Counted from the stretch's first letter, positions 34,970 through 49,100 are shown. The stretch is DNA of 64,000 nt from Sipunculus nudus (GCA_026874595.1 CM049307.1:55013870-55077869), one strand, 5' to 3'. Notes: generated by a model not told the origin, from the sequence alone. Numbers and translations are program-made.

Positions 34970-34976
<7 letters not shown>
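34346..34976. other. No recognisable gene
   Basis: A 108-codon plus-strand frame (34489-34815) overlaps a 91-codon frame in another phase. Neither has a known motif and both are probably chance. Confidence 0.4.

Positions 34977-35017
<41 letters not shown>
34977..35017. repeat. (CT)n microsatellite
   Basis: A 41-bp CT run. Confidence 0.95.
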
Positions 35018-35019
<2 letters not shown>

Positions 35020-35172
35020 ACGAAGACCCCATGGTACCATAACCAATTCAAAGTATATATATATATATTTTAATAAATATCTTTAAAAAAATCTTAAAAT
35101 GGTAAACAATGCTTAAAAGGGACTGCATCTGTTTAACCGTTGGTCAAGACTTAGCTGCATTAGCCAGCCAAT

Positions 35173-37017
35173 CAGGGTTATTGATTTTTTTTATTTAAAA
35201 AAATCGGATTTATTTGATTTTATTCAGACTTTAATGATTTAAATCGATTTTTGAGATTTTTTAAATAAAAGAAAATTGGTCATACTTTACAGAATGTAAA
35301 CTATATAAACCAATGATAGTGGTCAAGCACACTTTTGGACATTGTTAATTGTAATATTTGACAGAAATTCCATAAAAATAAAGGATTTTAGTTCAGCTGA
35401 CTATAAGTCATCTGAGCTATAGTCATGGTCCTTTGTCCGTTGTCCATCCGGCCGTCCTTTAGCAGGGCACGTTTTGAAACCATCGGACCTACGAATCAAA
35501 AATTTGCATACAGTTAGATGTCCCCAAAAAAATCTCCTACCATACCAAAAATTGGGTCACTAGGTCTTAGTTTCCCAAGATATTAAGGAAAACCCTCAAT
35601 TTGTCATTAAAAGCCAATTTTTACACTTCATGTCTGCCAAAAATCAAATGAACTGATCATTTTGATCAGTTTTAATATACATATTCTTCTGCCCAAACAT
35701 AATGCACTTTGTAAAAAATTAGAAAAATATATTTACCCATATAACATGTAAATTGCTGAAGCTAGTAACTTTTTTTTTTTCAGGAATATTACTTTATTTA
35801 AATAAGATTCATTTGTGTACTCAAAATAAGAACTGATTTTTGCCAATATCTTTAGTTATTAGCAATAATTCAGTACCTTCAATTTTGTCCAAGTTTGGCC
35901 AAGCTGTTTCTTCCTTGTACGCACTGTTGATTTAATTTTCACAGCATGTATACATAAGGCTTTAATCTTTTAAAATCTGCTTTTTCAAAGGAATTGATTG
36001 GAAAAAGTAGGTTGTATTCAATTTTTGAGACACCATGTCAATTATTATTTACATCAGCCAGCCCAGTGTAACAGTGGTGTGTAGTGGGTGATGATATGTA
36101 ATCACTCCTCACTCCAGGCAGCTTAGCTTTGCTGGGCTTCAGACAGCTTTACAAAAATTTGATCATGAGAGTCTCCTGCATCTTAAATTCAATGTAGTCC
36201 AGAAAGTGCCATCTGGTATTTGTGTTAAATTCATATATATTTAGTATTTGATTATCACAAAATAGCAAGGCCATTTCCTCTTAGCTTTTCAAATGCTAAT
36301 ATGTAAAAAATAGAAGTGAGTTCATGTTGCATTTGCTAAAAATTTTGCAAAATTCAGCTGAGTGCTGTGACCCATGGGTCCATTGTTTTTATTTATTATT
36401 TATTTGCGTTATAAAGATGGACAGTTTATGGAAGCCCATATAATGATATACATACACTCATTGTGCATTTCTGCGAAGTTGCAATTACCTAGCAACTTAT
36501 CCATTTTAAAATCTTACTTATCTTTGGAAAATCCACTTACTAAATAACATACATGTATGCTTTCAACTGATGTTGCACAAACAAGTAAAGTTCAGCTTAA
36601 TGTAAAAGTATTTGACAGGTGTACACCCTTGCATACTTTATATATTCTCTATTGAATATTCTCATTCAAAAGAGTTTATAAATACAGCCTTCAGACATTT
36701 ATTTATTATTAATTTTATCTATTTGGAAAATGTTGATTATTTATTGGTTTTGCATTTATATAGATGAAATAAAAACAGTGCTGTTAAATCAGATTTCAAG
36801 AGGGTGTAACGTTCTTTTGAACTGCCTCTAAAGCACTAAGTATAAAAATGAAAATAATTGAATTGAAAATATTCGTAAAAAAGAAGAGTAAAATAGAGAA
36901 AACTTATTTATTTTATAGAAATTTATTTGAATCAATGATTTTTTTTTAAATCAAGTGATTTAAATCGCGATTTAAATCGGCGATTTAAATCAACGTTATT
37001 TAAATCAAACAACCCTA
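35173..37017. mobile_element. hAT-like nonautonomous DNA transposon (1,845 bp)
   Basis: Flanked by an exact 8-bp duplication, CAGCCAAT, at 35165-35172 and 37018-37025. Termini are inverted: left CAGGGTTATTGATTT, right (inverse) TAGGGTTGTTTGATTT. Subterminal regions at both ends hold repeated 'gatttaaatcg' motifs, possible transposase binding sites. An 8-bp target duplication with YAGGG ends is typical of hAT transposons. No transposase frame exists inside, so the copy is nonautonomous. Confidence 0.87.
35390..36390 (+). repeat. Dispersed repeat nested in the hAT-like element
   Basis: Begins 'ttcagctgactataagtcat' near 35391, includes 'cctttgtccgttgtccatcc', and ends 'gtgacccatgggtccattgt' near 36388. 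This head and tail pattern is typical of a dispersed noncoding repeat in molluscs (from memory of the family style, not a search). Boundaries are approximate. Confidence 0.55.
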
Positions 37018-37025
37018 CAGCCAAT

Positions 37026-37769
37026 CATCGATTAAAGAATGGTTAGAATTGTGGGTAAAGAAGCCTTTCCCCCACAAAGCAGTTGGGATCCCTAATACAC
37101 CAGTCGAGTAGGTATGAATGTAGTGAAAAGGCAAATGTAATCCGTTAAAATGTGTAAAACAAATATTGTTTCAAGGCTAATTACATGAACATGAATGTTT
37201 TGTGGTGAGAACTGCGCAGAACCAGTTATTAGTGGCAAACATGCATAAATGTAACGTAATCAGAAGACTTCTTCTGGAATTATGACAAATTCTTATTTAG
37301 ATTTTTTTGACAATTGAGATAAGCTGTCCCGGTCGCCAAGCATTGCCTAACTGGAAGAGGTTCGTTTTAAGCAGGAACGACCACTGGCGGAAGGGTAACT
37401 CTGTGTTCAACGCCTGAGCGATGTTACATGCATTTAACTGTTTAAAATGCCGCCTATTTAACTGACTTCAGACTATTTAAATTTGGTTCCCTTCCTTTTA
37501 CTTCCTGACCTCTTTATATATACAATAATAACCTCCACATACTTCTCAAGGCAACTTTTCAATCTTTCTACTTGGCCCCTCCTACTGTGCTCTTATTTAG
37601 TCACTAAATACAATATCTTCCAAAATGTTACAATAATGAATAGTAACACTTAACTCCACATAGTTTGCAACCACCTTGTTTTTTACATCATTGTCACATC
37701 TTTATCTTCGTACTTTTTGTTTGTTTTAGTTTATAGTAAGTAAAACTTAAGTAAAATAATGCTAAACAT
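37026..37769. other. No recognisable gene
   Basis: Nothing supported. Confidence 0.4.
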
Positions 37770-37885
37770 TCTCCATGGCTCGGGTGGTATCCCTCTGATG
37801 TCTATAGGGGTGGAGAAAATCAGTGGACCCGGAGAAAACCAGCGTCCTTGGACGGGCAGCCATAACCTACTCTCATATAAACCGC
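37770..37885 (-). mobile_element. SINE fragment, minus orientation
   Basis: The plus strand carries the inverse of a 'ggttttctccgggtcc' core, the same core seen in the SINE at 57976-58234 ('ggttttctccgggtcctccg'). The head is not clearly recognisable, so only the core is supported. Confidence 0.5.
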
Positions 37886-37944
37886 TTGTAAGGTAGGACT
37901 TTCATAGCTTTATTTGATATGATTTTTATTAGTTTTACCTATGT

Positions 37945-38658
37945 CTGTCATTCCGTCATTCCGTCCACCCGAACGGACTTTTTTTTCGCAATGTCTGCAG
38001 ATATTTGCCTGATTTTTGGTGTGTGGGCAGTAAATGACCAATTACAGATCGAGTTCGGGTTTCGTCCCGGTTAACCTTCTTTTAATCGTATGACGGCCCC
38101 TGAACATAGAAAATTTCATGAAAAATAAAAAAATTATGACAAATGCACATGTATGGCCTTTTTTTTTCGCAATGCTTGCAGATATTGGCTTAATTTTTGG
38201 TGTGTGGGTACATATTGACCACTTACAGATCGAGTTCGCGTTTTGTCCTGGTTGACCTACTTTGACCGTATGACGTTTCCTGACCATAGAAAATTTCATG
38301 AAAAATTGAAATTTTCATAATAAATGCACATGTACCGACTTTTTTGGCAATGCCTGCAGATATTAGCCTGATATTTGGTGTGTGGCTTGATCATGACCAG
38401 TTACAGATCGAGTTTGCGTTTTTTCCCGTATGACTCCTAAAGAACAAACTTTTTTTCGCAATACCTGCGGATATTGGCCTGATTTTAGGTTTGCGGGTGC
38501 ATAATGATCGCTTACAGATTGAGTACGCATTTTGTCCTGGTTCTCCTACTTTTGACCGTTTGACTGCTCCTGAACATAGAAAATTTTACAAACTGCAACA
38601 AATATTTCTAATTTGCTCCAGGCGGGGGCATTCGTGTCGTTCCGACACATCTAGTTTT
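37945..38658 (+). mobile_element. Helitron-like (HINE/pearl-type) element with tandem core
   Basis: Four tandem units marked by 'gcaatg(t/c)ctgcagatatt' variants near 37988, 38170, 38347 and 38458 (spacings ~182, 177 and 111 bp), followed by 'ggcgggggcattc', a 6-bp-stem hairpin (GTGTCG/CGACAC, 38635-38649) and a terminal CTAG before T-rich sequence. A hairpin just before CTRR is the Helitron 3' signature. Mollusc pearl/HINE elements combine this with a tandem core. The 5' TC end was not located. Confidence 0.6.
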
Positions 38659-38659
38659 T

Positions 38660-41600
38660 AATGCAATTACTAGAGCGATGCCTTGTGGAGAGAATATTTT
38701 TCTGATAACTTCGAGCTCTCTTGTGTTGAACCAGGGACGTGTTTCTCCTGATTAAATACCTGAATTACAGGCAATATTTATACTAAAGTTCTCTATATCT
38801 TTTTATCAAGTCAAGTGGTTCATCCTCTAACAGACATTTTTACACGATAACGCTTGTATGATGGGTCAATTACTTACAGTTACTTTAATCTTTGTAAAAT
38901 GATATTTGTATTTGTATTAATTGTGTAGAGTGCCACTACAGGTGAAAGTTCTCGATAATGTTGAGGATTAATAGTTATCAAAAACACCCAAACATGCCCT
39001 TTAACTACTTTTTTGGAACGGGCGAACACTCAAGATTTTTTTTTTCACAGAGGGCATTCATAGAAGGCAATTGATAAAGTGAACATGAAAAGTATCTATT
39101 TGAAATATACATTTAAAGTTAGGATTTGTGAGTGTAGATGCAAGGATCTAAGAATTAATATTTTAATTTGTCAATATTGTAAATTCCAATCATGCATCTT
39201 TGCAGACTGAAACATTCAACATTAATGTTGCTATTTTTAAACCAGTAAGCACGACCACTGAGGAAATCCGTGAATCAATTTACAACATGTACGTTCTTGC
39301 TATGGGTTTTCAGCTCGATACTGAAAAATGTTTCTTCCACAATATTAAGTAACACTCGGTGCCATCTGTGGTGTTACCGGTCACGTGACAAAAAGTCTAG
39401 ACGTCCAGACGGCGGAAATCAATACCGGTAATATTAAACACTTTGATTCTCTAGAAGAAAAGGATCCCGATACATACACATCCCTGTAGACCACATCAAT
39501 AATTAAATTTTTATTCTAAATTTGATTTATGTCATTATGCATGCATCAGAGAATAAGCCAGTGACATTTGAAATTAGGATCCAATATTTATTGGCAAGCA
39601 AGTGGTTTTGACAAGCAAATATGAAAAACTAGAATCAGATGTTAAGGTATTTAATATTTTTAACTTGCCTGGATGTGCAGACAATGTAATTATTGAATAA
39701 ATTAATCCGGCAGTCTTAATTTTTTTTCTTCTTTGTTGAGAGACCGCTGGAGTACATATAACCAAAAAGAAAAAAAATATGATGAACACGATATCAAGTG
39801 ATTTTTTTCCAATGTGTAATCAGATTAGACTTTTTTTTAAATGAAAGAGTGCCACCTGTTGGCGGCGACTGTAGGCGAATGTTCAGGTCCAGTACGACGA
39901 CAACCAATTTAAAGATCAAAAGTAGACATATCTCATATGATTCAATAACATGCATAAGCTGTAAAAGTAAATGCGTATATTTGTGAAAGAAATTCGCATA
40001 TAATAATTGATTTTGTAGCAGAATTGTACATGTATCCGTGAGCGTAAATACTTATGTACTTAATTATTCTCCAGCATCTTTAATGGATTTATGGGAAGTC
40101 CTACTTGATCCACTGTACCTCTAATTCACAAATACACGCATAAACTCGTACAAGAGTTCATAAGCAGGTTTCATGCGTATTCCCACATACGTACATACGC
40201 GCACGCTTTTATATAACACTGAGGTCCATGCCAAGACTTCTGGCCTGTGAAGCAGTCGAGTCCATACCAGTCGAATACGACTGCAGGTGAGAGTTCAGAG
40301 TAAAAAAAAAAAACTTTTCATTGAAAGAAACTCATAATAGAAGATGTGGGAAGTTTTTGTTAATTAATACATGTTTTTACATGTTTAATTACAATCAGCT
40401 CAGCTCCCGATGCAAAGTTAAATCTTGGTATCTTTATTTTCAGTTATAAAAATATCGTGTTATAGTCCTTTGATCCCCTCATGTCCCCTCATGTCTTTTT
40501 TTTTGCTATAAAAATTTGTATTAGTTACATTTCAAGGAAAAAAATTATAATGTAGAGTAGAGGATTAGAGAACCTAATTTTCAAAAAGGTAATAAAATAC
40601 TTACCTTTCAACTTATTTAAGAAACAGAATTATTACAGAAAATATGAGAAATCAGTCTACATTTTACAACATATCCGACCAACTTATGTCGGTCAAGATC
40701 ATTGGTCACATGCGAAAACAGCTTCAATTGACAGCTGCTGATTGGATGATGTCATGTAAAGACTCTTAAATATAACCAGTTAAAACAATGATGATGATGG
40801 AGTTTCTACTCATGCAGAAACACATTATATCTGCCAGTTCATTGTGAAGAGACGAAAAAGTTGTGAAACATAAACTGGGGATTTATTGTTAAATTCTTTA
40901 TTGCCATATTAGGTTGTCACTTTCATATTTAGTTTTCTAGGAAATAATTGAAAAATATAAAATTTTAAGAAAACATAATTGTTTCTGGTTTCAGGTGGCA
41001 AACCGCGATAATTTCTTTATTTCCACTAAACACAGAAGACGATCACAACGAAAGCCCAAACGAATGTGTGCAAGGGTCCATCAGAGGTCAGCACTATGGG
41101 CCAGAACATGAGTATCCATGACAGAATGTAATTCAGGCTCTTCAAAAATAAATTAGTGGCCTGCTAGTCATGATTCAAGTGGTAATAGAACACCCATATC
41201 AAAGGGACGGATCAAAATATTTGCTGTGTGGTGGTATTTGACATCAGGGGCTAATATGGACGTGTTTTGTTTGCTAAACAATGAAGAAAGAAATTTGTTA
41301 CACAAAATTTGTGGTCGTTACCTTGGCTGCGAGAGCTAAAGTTCGTAACAAATTCGGCTACCACGGGTTCCGATGTCAAGCCGTCATGACGGACGGAGAG
41401 ACAAACCTTTCGATTAAAACCAGAATCGTTATTAGTAACTCCTGCATGAATATATGCAAATCAATCGTGAATGTAATATTTATTTTATTCCAACAGAATA
41501 AAGTTATTTTTGGTCTTACCTGACAATGACAGTTCGACAAGAAGATGAAAATGAAAAATTACTGTTAGAATGGCGTGCACATCTACACATACTAGAAATG

Positions 41601-42712
41601 ATCCGATCCATATAGCTTGTACTGCTATCTCTCAATGCTAATAAAAAATCCTCGATCGGATGACAGGCTGCCGTTAGAACAAGAGCTCCGAATACAAGTG
41701 AATGGTTCTCGTCCTCACACGGGATAAATACATTGCCCTATATCACAGTGGTTATTAATCATTGGAACAAAACTATATTATGGCGATTAAGAGTATATCT
41801 AAAAATTTAACCGATTGTTTCATCTGTGTTAAGTTAACTCTCCACAAAAGTGTCCTACAAATAATCCTTTATGAGTTACGTTGCTAACCGATATACTATC
41901 GGCGACAAAAAAACATAATACCTCTGCCAGCTAGGTGAGTTATAAAAACACCATTTAGCGACTCTTTCAACTTCAAAATATGTAACAAAGAAATCTTATG
42001 TAAAGCTGCTAACAGATAAACTATCCAGGTGACCAACTAACAAACCAACTAACGACGATAGAAACAGTGTACTTCCTGGTATAAAAAATACATGTACATA
42101 AATCTCTAAATGATGAGAGACAATAAATACTGACACGTTTTAAATTCAACCATTTGTGTATCACAGAAAAGGTTGGACTGTTTATGACTGTGCTTTGCAA
42201 CATACATATTGAATCTTTCAAAGGCCCATTTTCTTAATTAAATATTCAAAGAGAAGCAAATAAACAAGGTCTGGTATAACCTTAGAGGTGCCGACTCTGA
42301 GACTGGCTCCTATTCCCCGTACACACAGGCACTAATCTACACTAATTAATGATAAATTCTGTCTGAAAGATATCCCTGATGCAATTATAAACTAACGCTC
42401 TTAAAAACTTACAGGGGCTTCAATACAGGGAAGATAAGGTATATACTCCACCCCCACCCCCACCCCCACATATTAGCATAGTTGGATGGTCAATGTAATC
42501 ATTCCCTCCCCCGCTTTTCAGGGAATTACATTTTTATATTGATAATGAAATATGTTAATAATTAAAAATACTATACCTGCATCGAAAACAATACCTGACT
42601 TTTTAGATGTCGTATATTTAGAATGTGGCACCGCTCGCGTCAATTTCAACCCCAAACATCAAAAATATTTATTTTGATTTTTATCTTTCAAGAAGATAAA
42701 TAATACAATTTA
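38660..42712. other. No recognisable gene
   Basis: About 4 kb without a supported exon. Open frames (such as 41281-41523, and 39574-39789 on the minus strand with a hydrophobic start) show no known domain. A few T- and A-rich runs and a C-rich CCCCCA repeat at 42448-42470 are the only low-complexity features. Confidence 0.4.
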
Positions 42713-42840
42713 TGTAGTGCTTAATTGTTATTATCCTGCTTTTCCCTGATCATATAACATTTTAATCGAAACATACATAAAAGGTCAAAAATAAAATACC
42801 ATCCGCCCCCACTTATTTATAAAAAAAAGTGCCTGAGAAC
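42713..42840. repeat. Dispersed repeat shared with ~10.4 kb
   Basis: Resembles 10411-10525 (see that entry). Too short to define element ends. Confidence 0.55.
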
Positions 42841-45194
42841 AATACCTAATTTTTGGCCGAAGTGGTGTTTTAACACGATACGATCGCATTTTCCGAACAG
42901 GCAGTTTTATTATCAGTTTTACGGATGGGGTGACATAATAACTTCTTCACCATGGCAATAGTATCTTATTTTCAATACAATTGCAACATATTGGCATATG
43001 TCAGTGCATTTGACTTTAGTATTTGTGTATTTTGGTCTAAGACGACACGGCTCGTACTGCTCATATACAGCCATGACAGAAGTAAACATGTTTACGTAGC
43101 GGCGTCAATGCGTTGTGTACCGTTTCCGTTTTTATAAGGGATATAGATATATTTAAACTGGGAATTTATGCAACTAGCTTATCATAACTGAATTTTGTCT
43201 ACAAAAAGAGGTACCCGAGATACTGATTTTTTTCCGTTTTAAAGACACAGATCATACTAAGCTTAGAATTCCACCCAAGTGCATACGTGGGGTGGTGAAT
43301 AAAATGTACTCACAGATATATTTAACATTTTAGTCTGCCTTGGTGGCTACTTCCCATTAAGCTAAACTGACGCCACTGCTGCTACAATTAAGAACTGTAG
43401 CTATTTAAACATAGCATGGAAAGTTAGCTTCTATTTGCCATTATTCCTTTTTATGTAATCCATGCCTTTCAAGAGGAACCTATCGTCAAGGGAAATATGA
43501 TCTGCATTAACGACTTTCTCTTTTTGATCTCTACCAAGTGAACGTCTGCCATTGACGAATAATTAACGATTATCAGTCTAAACTGGAGGTGCTGAAAGCC
43601 GTCTAACAACAATTTATGCAAGTCCGTTGTTGCATTAAACGTGCTAAATTCTAAGGTCATGTTTCTTGTCTGAGCTGGTTAAATACAGGACGGGTTATAC
43701 TATACAGAACACTGAGCATCCATTAGAAAAATAACACGTTAAGTGGATTTCGTTGAGGAATGTAACTGTTCTCAGTGACATCATCTTGAAGTAATTTTTC
43801 TTACAATGACACGCATGATAAATGACCAATTATTGAACATGTCCCCAAACTACAAAAGTGACAGTTACGACAAATGACTTAAGTGTTTCTCATTTTTCTC
43901 AAATTACAGTTCGCTGTTTGCCCCTTATTGTCCAGGAGCGTCACACTTTGACACAGTTCACGAGGAAGAGAATTCACACACATACACACAGCCAACCTAT
44001 TTTTGCACACAGTGGGCATTATTGGAAATTTAATTTGAGAGAAATGTCCTGTTTATTTAAGCTCATAAAGAGTGTTTTTTTAGGATTTTTCATTGAGAAA
44101 TTTGGAAATTCTATAACTCAGTGTGACGGTTCTAACAAAAAAAAAAAAAAAAAAAACAGTTCTAACAATGAAAATAAATTTTTATTCACTTTAAAGTTTA
44201 CAAATAGGACAACATTTATGTATAAGAAGAAAAAATACAAAGTTTTGGTGAATCATAGGTTACTAACATTTGCATCTAATGAAATACACAGGCAGCTTGA
44301 TTCAAAGTGCCGTAGTTTTTATGCCAGTCAAATGTTTCATTATATATTTGGACAAGAGCAACAAATAGGAAAATAAACTCACCGGTTTTACTGTCCTTCC
44401 TTTAATGTCGGCCGCTCGTTGCATGGTATATCAAGAATAAGCACTTTCACAGATGGCATAAAATCCGCAATTTTCCAATCTTTTGAATTTGGACGCAGCC
44501 CTGTTGGTCCCTATCCTTCCGATACGCCTCAAAAGTTTCTCCCTTTGGCATTTCATAAATTCATCCGGTGGCGGAAATATGGGCGGAATCGGAGAGAAAA
44601 CTATGAATTTTTATATATCTAGCTCGTATTCTGAGCATGGTGGTGAACAGTGTCAGCTCGAGTTTCTTTCCTTATTCTTTGTCGCGGTACTGGTGTCCCG
44701 TAGGCATTAAACTCATGACATTTATTTTCCTCTAGTAATGACCATATGATCGCTGAAACTATTATAATAGCCTGAGGGGTCTAGGCTATTTTTGCCCATT
44801 GCTATACCTTCAAGCCATAAATCAAACCACTTTCAATTTGCGAGTGGCGTATCTTCACTATGTTGCGTTGTAAAATACACATTTATCTGCGTTTTTTCTA
44901 AATCGACGGAATGCCTCATGTAACGCAACCAAATTTTTGAGTAACTTTATCGCCAAGAAGACTGATTCGACAAAAATCACAACATTTTATAAGGCTATGC
45001 AATGAAAGCAAAACTATGAGCGGCAAACGTTTGTTAGATCAGAAAACAAAACGCTATGACCCACAGCCTCAAAGAAGAGTAAAACTTAATCTGTCAGGTT
45101 GTGTTTGGTTTGATTCTGACTTAAAGTCTGTAAGATCAATCGGGGTAAACGAATCAGAAATAATGTATCGTTAACTGCCTTGGGAATGCCCTGA
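42841..45194. other. No recognisable gene
   Basis: A 172-codon plus-strand frame at 43858-44376 runs through a poly(A) tract and a CACA repeat and has no known motif. I do not treat it as a gene. Confidence 0.4.
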
Positions 45195-46135
45195 TCGTTT
45201 AGGAATAGCCTGTACAGTGAGAGGAATAGCCTGAACAGTGAGAGGAATAACCTGACAAGTGAGATAAATAACCTGTCCAGCCAAAGGAATATCCTGAATA
45301 GTGAGAGAAATAGCCTGACCAGTGAGAAGAATAACCTAATCAGTGGTAGGAATAACCTTTAAAATAGGAGGAATAGCCTGATCAGTGAGAGGAATAAACT
45401 GAACAATGAGAGGAATGACCTGATCAGTGAGAGGAAAACCCTGTATAGTGAGAAGGATAACCTAAGCAATGAAAGAAATGACCTGAAAATGAGTCTGATC
45501 AGTGAGAGGAATGACCTGAAAAAAATAGAGGAATACAACATGAACAGGGAGAGGAGTATAACATGAACAGATAAAGATAAAGCCTGAACAGGGAGATGAA
45601 TAACCTTAACAGTGAGTGGAATTAACTGTCCAGTGATGAATAACATGAAGAGTTTAACCTAATCAGTGTGAGGAATAGCATAATCAGTGAAAAAATAACC
45701 TGATCATTGAGAGGAATTACCTGAACAGTGAGAGGAATAATCTGAACAGGGAGAGGAATTACCTGAACAGTCAGAAGAACAACCTAATTAGTGAGAGGAA
45801 TAACCTTATCAGTGAAGGGAATAGCTTTACCTGAACAGTGAGAGGAATAGCTTGAACAGTGAAAGGAATAAACTAATCAATAAGAGGAATAACCTGATCA
45901 GTGAAAGGAATAAAGTGAACAGTGAGAGAAATATGCTGCTCTAGAAGAATTAAAGCTAAAACAGTTAGAGGCATAACCTGAACAATTAGAGGAATAACCC
46001 GATCAGTGAGAAGAATTACGTCACCTGATCAGTGAGAGGAATTATATGATCAATGAGGGAAATAACCTGATCAGTGAGAAGAATAACCTGAACAATGAGA
46101 GGAATAAAACATGAACATTTAGAGGAATAGAATGA
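45195..46135. repeat. 21-bp minisatellite, about 45 degenerate units
   Basis: Consensus unit approximately 'agtgagaggaataacctgaac', with frequent swaps of 'gaac' for 'gatc' and scattered indels across 940 bp. The 95-codon minus-strand frame at 45359-45646, rich in S, L and F, is a by-product. Confidence 0.95.
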
Positions 46136-49100
46136 GGTAATCGTATTTATATATAGGGTCATTTAAGTTATTTGGTAAATAATTCTGTATGAGTAATTGT
46201 GGTGACTAACATTTTTAGGTACCTGTCCTGACGTAAGTTCTGTTAAATGAAATAGGTTTTTCATGTATGTTGATTTATATTGTTTTTCTTTTCTTTTAAT
46301 GTGCATTATAATGAACATAGATAAAAGTGCGATGTAACTCCCGAAAGTTTACTCCCGAAAATATAAAATTTTGTCTGTATCCCTTTAAATACAAAAGAAA
46401 CATATTCACGGTAAACTCTATAGGTCTGTTTACAAAGGTGAAAACTACCGTTTACGTGATTAAGTATATATATTGATTCTTATCAATTTAATTCCCATGC
46501 ATCTTCTTCAGACAGTTCTCCTCGTCACTGACTGAATGCAAAAACCACTGGAGGTAGCACTGTGCATGGCGTATAAATGCTTCTATCATTTGTGGACATG
46601 GGCGTGGTCCAAAAACGTTATTGCGCTTTTAACTGTTTGAAAACACGTCCTCTTTCCACCAAGCTCTCTCTGCATCCTTATCTAATCCTGACATGACTGT
46701 TTCCCTCAGCATAAAGGGGCCCAATCACCTTTAAAGCATGTTGAGTTAACACGAAAAATAGCTTCTTCCCTTTAAGATTTATCCGTACTAGCAAAAACAT
46801 TGTCTTGAAACCGATTGCATACTCGTGTAAACGAGTGTTAAAGCAGTGAATCGGGCGCAATCGCAGGTGTCACATAAACACAGTGCGTCGGGCCATGTGT
46901 TGCGCGGAGCCATAACACGTGCCAACCAGGAGATGCCTAGATTGACTTGGCCTAAAAAATGTAATACATGTTCCCGCTGGCTGAAACACCGCGTGTTGCC
47001 CCTCTTTATCGGACCTACGGTCACGCGGCTTTGTTATGGTAAACAGATTGTGTTTATAACAGGATTATAACAAGGTATTGAACAATCGTATAGGAAGAAA
47101 ATGAGACTGGGGATGTGCTAGGATGGTTTTGCTGGGGATTTTTTTGTAAAAAGCAAAACTGAACAGTGTGAAACAGTGTGAAAGAATAGGAATAATATTG
47201 CTCCTGATTATGTCCCTTTAAGGGGGCTGCCATTTTGCGAACACAACGGATATCACAGGTCACATTTCGAAATTATGGGTATAGCGATAGCCTACGAAAA
47301 TGACAAAAATGAAAAAAAAAATAAATTAAATTAGGATCAGCAGGAACATTTCAGAGAATAAAGTAATATCGATGGCAAACAAGGTAACTTTTGCTTAAAA
47401 AAAGGCAGATTTATTAAATTCCTTCTGCACAGGTCTTTCAACAAGTTGTATCTGTCATTGTTATGCAATTTGTAATATTATAGGTTTTTAGACCTAATAA
47501 GAAGAACAAAATCATATTAGTACTGGCCGAGGTTTTAATGTAGTTCTAATTATATTATATTCATATCCGATAGTCCAAGCGTGTGACCCGTCACTGAAAA
47601 ATAATGCCGAATTAAATGGAAGAGACTCAAAGAAACTGAGAGGAACGTATGATATATTGAAAGGATTATGAGAAACATGATGAGAGATTTAAGCTGGAAA
47701 GTGAAGTGCTGGAAAAATTACCTTTCATCTGCTCGTAATAAAGTTACATTTTCCATTGTTTCTAATGTACATCTCCATCCCAGATCAAAGTGTGATATAG
47801 AACATTACCACTGCAGGGACAAAAACTTACGATATACATCATCTCTGGATCATACGAAAACTTAAGAAAAGAGGTATTTTTTAAGAAGTCGCAAAGCTGC
47901 TTAAGGGTGTTTAAAATAAGTATTCTTTTACTGTCCGATATCATTAACTGCTACCTTGCATGGACTCAACTGGTCTGTTCAGTATGCTTGTCCACAGGCA
48001 TTATTTTTTTGCGCCCCCCTACAGAGAATGAGTTGAATTATCTCAGTGAGTCATTATAACTACGCAGGAGACATATGTTTTTATCTTGGTTGACTGTTTG
48101 GTTCGTCGTCTATTGTTACACATGAAACCACGAACTCAATGTGATGAAATTTTATTTATGGTTAGAGTAATACCCAAGGAATAAACTGTTACATCTTGTA
48201 GGTAGTCTAGATCACAATAGTGTGATTGTTTTAAGGACTAATGACCATTGCATGAGAGGGAACCGGTTTATCCTGGCCGGTGGTGAGAGTTGCTCACTAA
48301 TATTATATGAGTCGCCTTTATTCTGGCGATCAGAGTTCACACGGGAAGCAATCATTGAGCTGCTCAATCCTCTTGGCTTGCTTAACTATATCCCAGTGTT
48401 AACGTTGCACACGTTGAAGGAATATATGCGGTCTCTTTATTACTGAAACATTATTGTTTGGTCTTTACATATTGTCATTGTTTGATATCCTTATAGGTGT
48501 AAAAAAATTGAGATTTCTTATCTCTTTATCGTGATTTTTTGGTAAATATATAGCCCGTCTTTCAAGGGACCACGTTTTTTATGCAGCTAATATCAGAAGG
48601 GCTGTTCTCAGACACGCAGATGCGTTAGTTGACCAAAATAAGCCAAATTCTTCTGCCATGCCCTAAGGCCAAGTCTGCATGGTTAACAAAAAGTGCAGAA
48701 ACCTTTTACATAAGAGCAATTCTTATACAAAATGGGCTTGGTTCCTTTAAGCTGCAAACGCCCATTATAAAGCTACGAATATATTTTTAAGGAGTGGAGA
48801 ACTCAAAGCTGTCTGTCAACGCCAAGTCCATTAAAGCCAACGGGCTTGGGGCGTGAGTGGGTTGGTTTATTCAAGCAGCACAGAGTGACCTCAAAGGTCT
48901 ACATTTCCATAGAACACGGAGTAAGAATCGCCAAGGTTCGCTGGAGTCATAGGAGGCGTGCCTCGTAGATGCATCATGGACAAAACCGTCCTCAGACAAG
49001 TTCGGTCTGGTGATATTTCACGTGTCTGTGCTGCCCTGTGGAATGTAGCTGGGACTTCATGTCCTTCGAAAAGTCCCCGTTTGATGAAGAATGAAATTCC

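Noticed and set aside
39574..39789. Minus-strand frame starting with a hydrophobic, signal-peptide-like run
   Set aside because: The run comes from a T/A-rich tract; the rest has no motif and composition does not change at its borders.
43858..44376. 172-codon plus-strand frame
   Set aside because: Crosses a poly(A) run and a CACA repeat, has no domain and no splice or homology support.
45359..45646. 95-codon minus-strand frame with periodic RSFLSLIR-like residues
   Set aside because: Direct product of the 21-bp minisatellite.
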